Positions 12,701-22,627 of a stretch of 60,000 nt of DNA are shown piece by piece. Source of the stretch: Antedon mediterranea (taxonomy: Eukaryota > Echinodermata > Crinoidea > Comatulida > Antedonidae); contig NC_092675.1 of NCBI RefSeq assembly GCF_964355755.1, forward strand, positions 22,088,912 through 22,148,911. The letters run 5' to 3'. The notes under the pieces are model-generated. The model was not told where the DNA came from, did no database searches, and saw only the letters and a program-made list of their open reading frames with translations. The translations under genes were made by a program, and so were the position numbers. Within the stretch, counting starts at the first letter, position 1, and each line of letters begins with the position of its first letter.

Positions 12701-13814
12701 GGTTACTTCAACGCCATGGGACTGCAGGTCCCATGGCTTTAACCAATGAATTAAAAAAATATTCAGGGAGTTATTAATTGATAGAGTTTTACTTTAACGA
12801 CATCAATACACATTATATTCTTTAAAAAAATTAAAGTTTAAAATGATTTGGTCCATCCAGGCGGAGCTGATATTTAGGAACGTGCGTCTTCATTGACGAT
12901 TGGTTCTAAATTTCTTTTGCGATATCCTAACAACAATAATACTACGTTGAAGCATGGAGGTATAAAATATTTTATACCTCCATGGTTGAAGTATGAGTAT
13001 AATCAAAGTCAATTGTTTTCTGAGCAGTCAACCAAAGTATTTAAGGTTAATGTATAAACATCCAAATGAAAATGAAAAAGTCAAGTTTAAAATGATTGGG
13101 TCCATCTAGGCGAAGCTGGTATTTAGGAACGTACGTATTCATTGACGATGAATTTCTTTTGCGATATTCTAACAATAATGCTACGTGCTATAAAGTATAT
13201 GAGTATAATCAAAGTCAACTGTTCTCTGAACAGTCAACCAAAGTATGTAAGCTTAATGTGTAAACATCCAAATGAAAATGAAAAAGTCAAGTTTAAAATG
13301 ATTGGGTCCATCCAGGCGAAGCTGGTATTTAGGAACGTACGTATTCATTGACGATGAATTTCTTTTGCGATATTCTAACAATAATGCTACTACGTGCTAT
13401 AAAGTATATGAGTATAATCAAAGTCAACTGTTCTATGAACAGTCAACCAAAGTATGTAAGCTTAATGTGTAAACATCCAAATGAAAATGAACTTTGAACA
13501 CATTAGTATACACTGCATGTATAACAACAATCCCTACCCCATTGTCATCATACGTAGGCCTACTCTTAAAAGAAGTAAGTTCTTTGCTACTATAAATGGC
13601 ATAGTATATCATAGGCCTACTCAATAAGGATTGATAGTGAATTTATGAGTACAATACATTGAACCACATGGGGATAAAACAGTGTAAAACCTCCATGTTG
13701 AAATCTTAAAAATAATATAAATGAATAAATACTGTAAACTTAATTAACTGTAATAATAAGTAGCTAACCTGCAAGTGCTGTGGCAACGAGTAATATCACC
13801 AAACACAACTTCAT
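1..13814 (-). CDS. Apolipoprotein B/apolipophorin-like large lipid transfer protein (3' partial)
   Basis: Secreted lipoprotein scaffold of the large lipid transfer protein family, expected to bind lipid co-translationally in the ER and carry it in body fluid. Seventeen coding exons join in frame: 13769-13814, 11212-11256, 10295-10860, 9911-10115, 9475-9748, 9079-9346, 8447-8961, 8086-8326, 7594-7959, 7194-7418, 6427-7037, 5817-6311, 5370-5625, 4822-5053, 4399-4667, 3996-4281 and 1-3738. That gives 8,638 nt, at least 2,879 residues; the stop lies outside the window. All introns are GT-AG. The order is signal peptide, lipid-transfer N-module (about 31-640), middle lipid-binding region, then 30 sequon-rich repeats. 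Segments such as RSSPAKRDL and FGPQGYFPD resemble apoB as I remember it, more than vitellogenin. No vitellogenin-type phosphoserine tract or von Willebrand domain is in view. The orthology label (apoB or apolipophorin) remains open. Confidence 0.9.
2..3145 (-). repeat. 30 tandem 35-residue, sequon-rich protein repeats (105 bp / 210 bp period)
   Basis: Within exon 17, residues about 1832-2879 divide into 30 units: 28 of 35 residues, the first of 32 and one of 36. The consensus is roughly FxSLFNFxKxNATxxN, then S(x)3NxTS, ending in N. Units pair into a 70-residue higher-order repeat: odd units often start FRSIFNF, while even units often start HKCLFKF and carry a cysteine. The most similar neighbours, at about 900-1650, suggest recent duplication in 210-bp steps. 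I counted 79 N-x-S/T sites by hand in 1,048 residues. The alternating hydrophobic pattern suggests short amphipathic beta strands covered by N-glycans. Confidence 0.88.
3996..4281 (-). CDS. ApoB-like exon 16
   Basis: Residues about 1539-1634, FNSSYLAAVVKGQDG through NDTVNNTLNNFLNHT. Alternating polar and hydrophobic residues suggest amphipathic beta strands. Donor TTTG|GTAGGC, phase 1. Confidence 0.8.
4399..4667 (-). CDS. ApoB-like exon 15
   Basis: Residues about 1449-1538. It starts DYYGDALYEMIPSFMNTTIT and ends FNASVPCLK. Acceptor GTTTTTAG; the donor is AAG|GTGTGT, weaker than the neighbouring donors. Confidence 0.8.
4822..5053 (-). CDS. ApoB-like exon 14
   Basis: Residues about 1372-1449, beginning VFPIVNFTVQMLNQSVV. 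Sequon-containing beta strands are followed by a proline-glycine turn (FDSLIGFPGTF). Donor TTTG|GTAAGT, phase 1. Confidence 0.82.
5370..5625 (-). CDS. ApoB-like exon 13
   Basis: Residues about 1286-1371, with basic beta strands (YKIKADKFKTAYILVKSQ) and a cysteine pair in RECSEVDCNRRERVF. Acceptor TTTATTAG, donor TTG|GTAAGT, phase 0. Confidence 0.82.
5817..6311 (-). CDS. ApoB-like exon 12
   Basis: Residues about 1121-1286. VEAFTLEASLRRERTPTAKK sits where apoB has a charged 'YELQREDRALVD' strand. Many sequons follow. The RRER tetrapeptide fits only the minimal furin pattern RxxR and is probably not a cleavage site. Donor TG|GTAAGT, phase 2. Confidence 0.85.
6427..7037 (-). CDS. ApoB-like exon 11: lipid-binding beta region
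   Basis: Residues about 918-1121. Alternating beta-strand sequence with many N-x-S/T sites (NVSLNGT, ANSTIYH, NVTYK). It includes EYKFCTNVSRLVADDLCVSF and YPNASYAYAPRFPLSG, which aligns by eye with apoB 'NYCTSGAYSNASST...YYPLTG'. Ends in phase 2 at AA|GTATGT. Confidence 0.9.
7194..7418 (-). CDS. ApoB-like exon 10
   Basis: Residues about 843-917, 75 codons. The segment AVYLRAFENELGFATVEEML matches the apoB 'YLRILGEELGFASLHDL' region. Acceptor ATATTTCAG, donor GAG|GTATGA. Confidence 0.9.
7594..7959 (-). CDS. ApoB-like exon 9: lipid-cavity beta sheet and amphipathic helix
   Basis: Residues about 721-842. It starts FGIDMQGYEETLEAIFGPQGYFPD, a conserved apoB block. It then has a lysine/glutamate-rich stretch (NETYQKKSVEYN to KKMKSKLNDLE) likely to form amphipathic helices. 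Length is 366 nt, exactly 122 codons; the donor is CAG|GTAAGA. Confidence 0.9.
8086..8326 (-). CDS. ApoB-like exon 8: end of helical domain into beta sheet
   Basis: Residues about 640-720. The run FDTNIIFNSNGFIPRAAMFN marks the entry into the lipid-cavity beta sheet and parallels apoB's 'EGNLIFDPNNYLPKESML'. Acceptor TACTTTCAG, donor GAA|GTAAGT. Confidence 0.9.
8447..8961 (-). CDS. ApoB-like exon 7: helical domain core
   Basis: Residues about 469-640. LLALKAIGNIGEP, AAIQAFRRFN, VEVRIFTYLMIMRSSPAKRD and VRAFIGSHIQNVLETEEPT match apoB segments at the same place in the family. This exon gives the clearest evidence for an apoB-type rather than vitellogenin-type protein. Donor GA|GTAAGT, phase 2. 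Confidence 0.93.
9079..9346 (-). CDS. ApoB-like exon 6: helical domain
   Basis: Residues about 379-468, including GLSHCITQPCF and long amphipathic helices with MAQAMLYTMAMQPYPTE. Acceptor TTTCACAG, donor GAA|GTAAGT, ending in phase 0. Confidence 0.88.
9475..9748 (-). CDS. ApoB-like exon 5: start of helical domain
   Basis: Residues about 288-379. The segment with DTPRQFTEFVAIIRSLSNET and the cysteines in YNCSEYRTECVENP corresponds to the first helical hairpins of the LLTP alpha-helical domain, where human apoB has a Cys-x(n)-Cys pair. Acceptor TTGCTAG, donor CG|GTATGT. Confidence 0.88.
9911..10115 (-). CDS. ApoB-like exon 4: end of N-terminal barrel
   Basis: Residues about 220-287, with FCKHD and LIKCEERHVFRP giving two more cysteines of the N-terminal module, then a sequon in QSNITQVL. 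Acceptor TTTTATAG, donor AGCA|GTAAGC, leaving phase 1. Confidence 0.88.
10295..10860 (-). CDS. ApoB-like exon 3: N-terminal lipid-transfer barrel
   Basis: Residues about 31-219. It contains the family hallmark YLYTYESESLTGVVGT, then paired cysteines (VDCTV, EQCEL, EECSL), HILNIKKGILSAFQL and VFGNCTADV...MCDRP. These closely parallel the apoB/vitellogenin beta-barrel, including its conserved cysteines. It ends on a codon boundary at ATG|GTAAGT. Confidence 0.92.
11212..11256 (-). CDS. ApoB-like exon 2: mature N-terminus
   Basis: A 45-nt exon with acceptor TTTTCTTGCAG and donor ACAG|GTATGT, phase 1 to phase 1. It encodes about residues 16-30, VPVPKTDITRLPTCT, with one cysteine in the position where LLTPs begin their disulfide-rich N-terminal barrel. 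It follows the 2.5-kb first intron, which contains a tandem repeat and a tiny palindromic insertion. Confidence 0.85.
12834..13493. repeat. Three-copy ~206-bp tandem repeat
   Basis: Units begin AAGTTTAAAATGATT at about 12834, 13083 and 13289 and end near 13493. Copies 2 and 3 are nearly identical over 206 bp (GTCCATC, GGCGAAGCTGGTATTTAGG, AACGTACGTATTCATTGACG, ACTGTTCT). Copy 1 is more diverged and about 250 bp long, because it carries a palindromic insertion at 12953-12984 plus its target duplication. Confidence 0.85.
12953..12984. mobile_element. Tiny palindromic insertion, copy 1 (32 bp)
   Basis: A perfect 32-bp palindrome running CATGGAGGTATAAAAT then ATTTTATACCTCCATG. It is flanked by 7-bp direct repeats GTTGAAG at 12946-12952 and 12985-12991. 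Equivalent positions in tandem copies 2 and 3 lack the palindrome and the duplication, so those copies act as empty sites. Confidence 0.75.
13769..13814 (-). CDS. ApoB-like exon 1: signal peptide
   Basis: Encodes MKLCLVILLVATALA plus the first base of the next codon. This is a short N-region followed by a hydrophobic core ending in A-L-A, a typical signal peptidase site. The donor is CAG|GTTAGC and the exon ends in phase 1. The ATG is preceded by AAA and lies close below the TATA box, which supports this start. Confidence 0.85.
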
Positions 13815-13915
13815 TTTTATGACTTGAACTTGATGATCTCTTTATGCGCTAAAAGGTTTGTATAATTCACTTGCGAGCCTTGGCCCGAATATATCGCCAA
13901 TACTTTCGAACAATG

Positions 13916-13923
13916 TATTTATA
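13916..13923 (-). promoter_or_regulatory. TATA box of the apoB-like gene
   Basis: The minus strand reads TATAAATA about 102 bp upstream of the ATG at 13814. A start site some 30 bp downstream, near 13890, would leave a 5' leader of about 75 nt with no intron needed. A TATA promoter suits a tissue-specific, highly expressed secreted protein. The start site itself is inferred. Confidence 0.6.
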
Positions 13924-13924
13924 G

Positions 13925-14985
13925 TAGAAACTTATCTTGCAAAAGCGCTAATGTAGGCGATTTACATAAACTTGCACAATCTGCGATCAAAGGTTCGCAA
14001 AACCAATCACGTTAGCCAATCAACGACAACATAGGTACCTGGACAAAATTGAATATTCATACAAGCAAACGCTGATTGGCTATCACTGTTGCCTACAGAT
14101 TCGTATAGTTTGATTTGTTCTAATCTGTTATTACACAATTACAAGTTACCTGACAATGGGCCTAAAAGATAATTTATGATACCTTTGTTTAGTTTATGAA
14201 ATCATTTTGGAAACAGTAAATTCGAAAAAAAATAGAATATTCTGGTACGAAGGAAGAATGCTTACTAGGACTTGTGCAACTAGTTACAAAGCCAAAAATA
14301 ATACAGTATAATTAAACTCTAAATAAAGGGACGGAATATATGTTGAGATTGTTTTGAAGATTGTTATTCAAAATATTCTCTCATAAAGTTTTCTACAATT
14401 TGTATACAGTAGGCCTACTTATTGTTATTATCACACATTATTGTTGTGTTGTATGAGGGTAGGAAGAGTGCTATACCTTATTTTTTAAGAGTAGGTCTTT
14501 GATACTTTTTCAAACCAAATTAAGGTTTATAAACAAGATGCCTCTGAATTGAACTACGTGTACTAGATATCCAAGTAGGATAGTTCATTGAATTGTTAAA
14601 AAAATTATAAACATTCGTGTTTTCGCGTCTCTCAAAATTCATCGTCGTAAATGCACTCTTTAAAATCACGGAACCTATAGAATAAAGATAACCATTCTTC
14701 AAATTTCTTTAAACCATCCCCGGATGGAGAAATTAAGTTTATAATGATTTAAGAAACACATTTATTCACATATTTATACATTAAGTTTATCCTTCTATTA
14801 ACAAGCTATGTTTATATTAAACACAAACAATTTACAATTTAGAAAAATGTGTCTACTTTGCTTTTGAAAGAAGAAATAATTATCTTGTTTTGTATTAGGG
14901 CCAACTAAAATAAATTCACTGAAAAGGAAAAGAAGAAGTTAACTGCAGACGATTAATGTTTGGCCCAGTAAAATACATCTTGAAT
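13925..14985. other. Region upstream of the apoB-like promoter
   Basis: About 1 kb of AT-rich DNA upstream of the TATA box. A CpG-bearing stretch near 13980-14110 (GATTGGC, CAATCAC, CCAATCAAC) may hold CCAAT-type elements for the apoB-like gene. I see no coding sequence. Confidence 0.35.
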
Positions 14986-14989
14986 GTAC

Positions 14990-16290
14990 ACATCTATATT
15001 ATAAGTGAGAGAGTTTGTCTGTCTGTCTGTTTGTTTGTTTGTTTGTTCGTTATACAAAATTTTGTTACTGCACATAATCTTACATATGGGGTATCAAAAT
15101 GACCGCAATTGTACCGGGAATGTTCTAAGCTATATTTCAACATCATCCGCCACCTAGGATCCAAGTTAGGGACCAAAATGTGGTAAAAACCCCCACTTTC
15201 GATGTTTGTTCGTTATAAAAAATTTCTGTTTCTGCACGTAACCATACGTATGGGGTATCAAAATGATAGCAATTGTACCCGGAAGGTTTTAAACTACATT
15301 TAAAAAAATTCCCCCGACTCCTGGGGTTTTTGTGGGAGGGGTGGGGGCGGGGGGGGGGGTGGTGTGGTGGTTTGTGATGTCATTTTTTGCTAGGGCTCGG
15401 GGTTGTAGGCTATCGAATTGTAAAATTATACTACAAAAGTTTTACAGTATTTTAATTATCCTCAGCAAGGCGTTTGGGGAAATATAGATATAGATATAGA
15501 TATTTTATTCATTAACCAATATGACACCTATTCAATTACACATTTAGCAAAGTACTTCTACCATTATCCAGCTATGTATCGGTCTCTTGGATTGTCTCAT
15601 TACAGACCCAGTGGGGTTGGGAGATAGGGTTCGGGAGTTTGGGTTCAGGGGATAGTGGGGATTTTGATTGCTTACACCAGAATTGTGGTTGGAAAATGTT
15701 AAAGTATTTAATCATCCATGGGAAGCGGATGGGAGTTTGGGGTGGGGATGTAGGCCTATCACAATGACCGAAACTGTATTTGGAATGTTTTAAACTACAT
15801 TTGAAAACTGCCACTGAGGGATTATGGGTTGGGAGTGATAATAACATAATTTGTTCTGGAACCGGCTTCAACACATCACCCAGTGTATCTGGGGTGTGTT
15901 TGTAGGGGGAGGAGGAGCGAAAATACTAGCGTAATGAAGTAGCCTATATGATTGGATTGTACTAGGAAAAGTTACTAAATTTGAACTGTCCACTAAATTA
16001 CATATTTTAATTATCAGCCAATATGACACCTATTTATTTACACAATTTACAACGTACTTCAACCATTATTAGACCCATCGTAGCTATGCATACTCCTCTC
16101 AATTCGAAGCTTAGGTTGAATTGAATTTGTCCATCACTGGGAAGAATTTGTTTTTAAGAAAGAGTATGGGGTGTTATTGAAGAGGGGTGGAGGTTGGTGA
16201 GTATAGACAGATACTGCCGTCGGTTGTTATGTACTGAGAAGGCTGTAAACTAATTTTGAAACCCGCCCTGGGGCGGGTATAATTGCTAGT
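14990..16290. repeat. Cluster of degenerate interspersed repeat units
   Basis: Starts with a TCTG/TTTG microsatellite (about 15010-15050). Diverged units share GGGGTATCAAAATGA, GCAATTGTACC and TTTTAAACTACATTT near 15090, 15255 and 15770-15800, with a weaker relative near 16240. A second shared block, CCAATATGACACCTATT, lies at about 15515 and 16018. A G-rich tract is at about 15330-15372. It probably represents old copies of one transposon family. No open frame of note. Confidence 0.55.
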
Positions 16291-16299
16291 AACAAATAA

Positions 16300-19200
16300 C
16301 TGTAGCTTATAGTTATATTATGGTTTATTGAGAAAAATGAGGACAGTTTCTACAATGTGATTGTCTTGTATATAATAAGACCAAGGATTCCCTGATAAGA
16401 CTAATTCGTTTCGTTCAAAGGATCATATTTCTTAGATTATCATGCCGTACACTTTGATTTTAAACTGACCAGCCAATCAAAGAGCTCGTCAGCACGTGAT
16501 AACAGACCAAAGTCCGAAAAAAAAAATGACGGTATTATTAACATCACGGCGTGATGTAACTACAAAGAAATCTTGCAAATTTATCATTTCATTTACAATT
16601 TAAACTTCATCTGATAAACGAAACATTTTAACAATACTGCATACACGCAGGTTGTGTGTAAATGATAACCATTTATGCCTGGTCAATGACACTATGTTGC
16701 ACAATTTGAAATGAATATACTGAAAAGAATATATTTAAATTGATAATTATAGAAATTAATATAAATAAGTAAAATAAAAAGAATTGTATAATTAAATATT
16801 AAAGTTTCTGCATAAAGATATAACATATTCGAACGAATAATATATTTATTGTGTTGTCGAAATACAAGACATAGAATAGAATAGGCTTATTGTTTTTACC
16901 TAGCAGCAAGGAAGAGCGACTATTTCCTGATTCTTCAATATAAATAATCGTTCTAAAAAATGAGTAGGCCTATATGGCATTAACAATTACCCCGTTACAT
17001 CCGTCAAGGTTAAAGATATGTCGTCCCCTTAAAAAAAAGAAAATTTCAATTTTTTTTTTTAATATGCCATGTTAATGTCACACCTAATATTTATTCTCTT
17101 TGGCTAAAAATTGGATCGAAAAAAAGAATTATTTACCGAACAAAACTGTGATTTACAGAAAAAGGTCAACTGAAAGCCCATTGCATGTTTGACAATGAAG
17201 TTTTGGTTAAATTTAACGGTTTATTTTGTCTTTTTATAAGTGAAATGCGTGAAAAAAGGTAATGTTAGGCCTAATTTATTTGATTCGTTTATTATTAGGC
17301 CCCTAAACCAACTACGAGGTAGCAATGATAATTTCTGAATGAAGTACCGGTATGTTGAAATCATCAATGGATGTACAGTACTGAACATAATATTAATAAC
17401 ACAAGTTCCTTCAAACTGAAATTGAAGGAACGCCTAGTTTCATTTGTGCTTGGAGTCTATGATTCTAAAAGTACCGTTTACACAATGTAAGATAACAATG
17501 AATAAAAACTAATATTTTTACAGTGATAATACATCCGAATCCGGTACAAAATAATCATTGTACAATATCATTAGGAAACTGGAGTAATTGCACAATAACT
17601 ATATACAATATATTTTTCTTAAAAGTTTCAGTAAAGGATCCGTAATTGTAGATAATTGTACGTAGACGATCTACTCATTATTCTCAATAACATACATGTA
17701 AGTACGATTATGGCTGAAAATGTCCCAAACAAAACCCATGAAGCTTCGCGGACGCGGAGTAGCCTACATGTTAGACCCCTGTCTTTTATTATTGCTGACT
17801 ATTTTTCTCAAATGTTAAGGTACAACATTCATCCAGATCTATGTGTTGCCTTTTCAATTTATCTCTTTAAGGACTTGATTTCCTTTTATTATTTTGTTCT
17901 TTGTATTTTGATGATGAATAAAGAATATTTGTTTTTATTTTATTTGTTAAAGGGTCATTGTCACGATTTACGAATCATAAAGATAACAATATATACCATA
18001 GAGGAAATAATTACATATCAATACGTATTTCGCAAGCAATATCATTACCAGTAAGGCCCACGTTAGAAATGTCACAGCCTCAAAGTCAAAGTTTGAAAGT
18101 ACTTTAGGGAAGACACTGGTCTTTTCACAGGAAACGGATACATGAGCGTAACTATTATGTTGTTCCCATTCGGGATTAACTGAATGTGCTAAGGCGTATA
18201 AAATAGTTCCTGTAGTTTGAACGGGAGTGAACTTTTGCTTCGGCTTTAAAGAAATATTCCTGAATGATTTTAATAATGTATCTATAGCTATATTTATATA
18301 AGATAATAATATTTTTATAAAAGAAAAACTTTTAGAGACTCTACTGAAAAAAAACCCACATTAGTAATACACACTGTAGTACACATACTACTAAATGGTA
18401 CCCTACACAGTCACTCTGGAAGTCCCATAAGATACGGTATGCTTGAATTGGAAAGTTCGTGAACAAGGCCATATACATGGCTGCAGTCGCGTGCTCAAGT
18501 TAGTGTTTACCGACCGACCGACCGCCCAAACGACCAGCATAGTGAGCTGTAGAGTCGCGACTAAAAATAGCATTTTGGAAATGTTTAAATAATGCATTTA
18601 ATACTATTAAGTATTCGATGAAAATCTAGCTTGAATCTATTATTAAATTAAACCTAATAATCACAACTGAGAAGAAATGTTAATTAGTTAATCTAGAAGC
18701 AGTTGATGAAGAAAAAGAGGTATAATCCCCGGTCTCTATGCGAATTACAACCGCTAGTTAGTACCCAGGAATTTCGTACTTTCTTCGGTCTAAAATGAAG
18801 TACGGTACCACTTTATTCCCATTCAATAGACTTGAATACACTTTAATTTACGGGGTACTATTGCTAACATGATTCCCGATAACCGGTTATGAACTTTAAT
18901 TGGATTTTTGCTTGAAATCGATTTTCAAGACGATCAAAACAACATCATTATTTTACCACCAGTACAGCATTTTGTAAATATGAGGGTTTCCCTTTGGTAC
19001 TACCTTGACCTACATTATAACAATAGGTTTATGAAACTGTCATAAACGAGGCCTGAGGATTTGCCAGTGTACGTAAACAATAAATTTATGTTATTATTTA
19101 TTAAGCATGCTTTTCTTTACATGCAAAGAGCCATACGGTGTGTGGATGATCAACTTTTAGTTGCAATCCTATTGGTAGTTAAGAAATATCATTTAACTCA

Positions 19201-20700
19201 TTGGCCATTCTATGCAAATTACATCTGCGTCATATTATAATCAGTTTTAAGAATCAGTTTAGGCGAATTTAGAAGAAATTAAGCCGGGTGTACAGTAGTT
19301 CTATTGGCCTACTTTATTTTACAATATTACCACGGCTTTAATGGATCCACCCCGTGTCTTCTTAAACCCATGTGAGGGGTGTGTGGGAGTTAGATGTAGG
19401 CCTATCAGGCCTACCTTAAATGAATGGGTCGAGGAGCCGATAGCATTTAAACATTGTTTATAAAGGTCAGAAGCAGATACAGCTGATAATAATAGAATTC
19501 TAATAATGATTGATAATCACAAAAAAGGTACCATAAAACTAATCCAATGTTCGTTTATCTTTCCTAAATGTAAATTGTAAAATTGTTTATTTAGATTAGG
19601 CCTAATATTTAAATTTTATATTGTATTAATTATTTTTAATTGATAGGCCTATACAGCAGAACCCTTTTTAAAGGGACTTTCAAACCCAAATAAGAATGAC
19701 CCCTACTTTAGCCGTTTGCCGCAGTGTTATATCTTACCATAGAGATATTATAGTTATAGTTATTATAGTTCACATGATCTTACCTCGTTCAATTCCCTAC
19801 GGGAAATTTCCCCTTAATAGTGGTGTCCAAAATAAATAGTTTATTGAAAATGATTGAAAGTGTATTTCAGTTGAAAAATAATACTAAATAAATAAATGCC
19901 TATTTAAAAGCTTGAACAATGTTTATTGCAGTCAAACATCCAGTCTTATACTACATTTTTACAATAATTCCAGACAAAAAAAACCAAAACGGGTGTTACA
20001 ATTTAAACCCGTTTACAATAACGAATTCCGGATACCGTATAATAAACGGATGTGTCTGTCCGGCCACCGGACCGAATTCGAACTCAGGGTAAACATAGCT
20101 TAAATCTGGTAAGCAGAAATTACTATCTGTACAACTTTACCAGAATTGTTTACAAAAATAATTTTTAAAATACTACTACTAATATAATAGTTATTGTTAC
20201 CACGTTCATAGAGTTTAATTACAGTACTATTAGGATGTGTCAAAATTAGCTGCCATTTGGACAATATCTGATATACTGTATATAGTAAACATGTTTTGCT
20301 ATAAATTCCAAGAAATTAAACGGTTTAGTTTATAATTTACAAACGTTTCTATTGTAAAACTTTCTACCAGCCATTTTAAATAAAGTAATTTATTGGAAAA
20401 AGAAAATTGTTATTTTGCTTTGATTAAAAATGAAATTTCATAAATGAAGTTTTACAAGTAAAGAGTGGTTCCCTGTTAAAAATGTGTTCGCAAGGGCGAA
20501 ACACAATAAAAACATCGCCAGAAATAAAAGCACACATACTGTACCCATACCAACACTCGGTTTAAAGGGAAACTTTGGGTTTAAAATTTTATTTTTATAA
20601 ATCATAAATCTTTTTGATAATAACCCCAGTATCAGAGCAGCTCATAAAAGCATAACTTGATTCCAAAATTAGAAGGAACATACAAATTAAAGTATACAGA
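16300..20700. other. AT-rich intergenic DNA
   Basis: No convincing gene, exon or RNA. It contains several TAGGCCTA octamers, the end of a MITE-like sequence at about 16999-17030 (TTAAAGATATGTCGTCCCCT), and a 10-bp-stem hairpin at 17405-17431 (GTTCCTTCAA and its complement). The open frame at 17656-18054 shows no recognisable domain or splice context. Confidence 0.4.
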
Positions 20701-22627
20701 TAAAGATAGCACCTGTTTACACATAATTTACAATTTACAAAAACTCTGTACTTCTTAAAAATTCAAATAAACAGAAAAAAAAAACAACAATCTTCAACAT
20801 TATTTAGAAAATATACATTTAACATAACACTAGAAATAATTTCTTAACTTTCATTTACATAATTGTTTTTGAACTTTTATACTTATTCCAAAATCATAAT
20901 CCATTTTCAACTTATATTGTCTGAATGAATAATAAGAAAAGAATTAATTAGATGAGAGGAACTGAACCACATAATTGAAAATAAATATTTTGTATGAAAT
21001 AAAGACAGAATCAGTGAGTGATAAATGTTTTCATTTCTAATCTGAGCATTGGACTCTGGACTTATCTACTTAGTGCAGGTGCCTTACCATTGGACCACTC
21101 AGCTTTCATGGTAAGGTACAGTCCGATTGAATATCGACTCTTTCACTCATAAACAATAATGCAATTAACTAATATATATACAGACAAGATGCCAATTGTT
21201 ACACATGTGCGAGAAAACATGTACATGCACTCATGCACTGATTAACTGTACCTTTATGTGGTGTCACCAATATTTAATAAGTAGTATTGTATGTATGGTA
21301 CAGCATTAAAAGCCGTATATATAACATTAAACTGAATCCCCAGATGCTTTATCTAGCTGCAATAATGTTGTTTACCTTACAACAAACCTTTAACAAATGG
21401 GGGAGGTGGGGGTGGGAAGTGGTGAGGAGGTACACTGAACACCACATACTATTTATGTTAAAAATGGTTCATTCTATTCTATGCATAAGTAAATCCAGGG
21501 AACGCAAAATCTGGGACTTTCTGTATTGTTTATATGAAGAGAAATAGTTACAAAACAAAATAATTGCATTGTGTTTATCGTTTGACCGTTGCCTCTTTTA
21601 GACCCAATATTTTGTTTCTCACTGGTATGCTAATTATAACCATTTCAAGTAGGCAACTGAACTAATTTCAATATAACTAACCTACAAAGTACAGTATTGG
21701 CTGAAATTGTGTTATTGGGCTTAATGACCTTTGCCTACATTACGTTAAAGTGACCAAAATACGCAATTTATCAGTGCTGTCACATGCGCTGTCTAAACAA
21801 TTATATGGTTGTATTGTTGACTTGATAACTATCTTTTACAGATAGACTTTGAAGTATTATAAATATTATTGATAAATGTCAAAATAACAGAGTGGCATAC
21901 AAAGGAAATCAATAATAAGTCAGCAAAAATTAATCTAGTAACTTTACTGTGATAACACATTACGATTGTTGCATCAGAGAATGAAATGTTTTAATTTTGA
22001 TTTATCTGTTTGTCTTGTTGAATTTTTTCTATTTACTCATTTTTAAACAGTCTTATTTTCAAATGAAATAAATAAATTTAAGTGCAATAAATAAAACGTA
22101 AAAATTAACGTATCTACCTAGGTTTTTAAAAATGGGTAAATAGACCTACACTTTAGAAACTATAAATAAATATTAGCAACCCTTCGTTTTTCATGACGTG
22201 TAATGTGTATACACAGTTATTCAGTGTAATAGTCATTCTGCACAAAGTCTGTGACTTCAACAAGTGACAGCAGCATTTGACGACTGATGACAAAACTACT
22301 AGTTCATTGTGCGCATGTGGAAATATTGGGACAGGTATCCTCGCTGCTCACCTCGACAAAGGTTTGATGGTTTCTAGGTCCAGCCGATCAACCTGACCTA
22401 CGTTGCCAGTCAACTCTCGACCGTTGCAAATCAAAAGCTCAAAATATATCAATATAAGTGTACAGTTTTTAAATTCGAACCATGATTTCAATGTTAATTT
22501 GATTACAGATCTTCAACAAAAGTTCCATATAAAAATCCACATGACAACAAAAATTGTTTGTTTGGATTCGAACGTCTTGGTTACCAGCATCTTAATCACC
22601 ACACCATAGACATTCTCGACAAAACAC
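20700..22627 (-). other. IPO13: Probable 3' UTR and downstream flank of IPO13
   Basis: Sequence after the IPO13 stop on the minus strand. No near-canonical AATAAA lies close downstream of the stop. An ATTAAA candidate is at 21990-21995 and an AATAAA is near 20588. Either could end a long 3' UTR of 0.6 to 2 kb. No coding sequence recognised. Confidence 0.35.
21040..21115 (-). repeat. Weak tRNA-like head
   Basis: The minus strand has GCTGAGTGGTCCAATGGTAA, which looks like a tRNA D-arm/A-box. No B-box was found at the expected distance. Weak. Confidence 0.25.

Larger units (their letters stand above)
11257..13768 (-). other. Intron 1 of the apoB-like gene
   Basis: A 2.5-kb intron between the signal-peptide exon and exon 2. 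It contains a three-copy tandem repeat (about 12834-13493), a 32-bp palindromic insertion with target duplication, and a separate near-palindrome at 12714-12736. I see no gene in it. Confidence 0.8.

Noticed and set aside
12714-12736. Near-palindrome CCATGGGACTGCAGGTCCCATGG as a further tiny palindromic element
   Set aside because: Its ends differ (CATGGGAC instead of CATGGAGG) and the flanks are not direct repeats, so it is not counted with the family.
17405-17431. 10-bp-stem hairpin GTTCCTTCAA/TTGAAGGAAC as a mobile palindrome
   Set aside because: No target duplication and no shared ends with the CATGGAGG family. Likewise the hairpins at 50580-50607 and 57011-57035.
17656-18054. 132-codon plus-strand open frame
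   Set aside because: Low-complexity, tyrosine/isoleucine-rich translation typical of AT-rich DNA; no domain, splice context or homology recognised.
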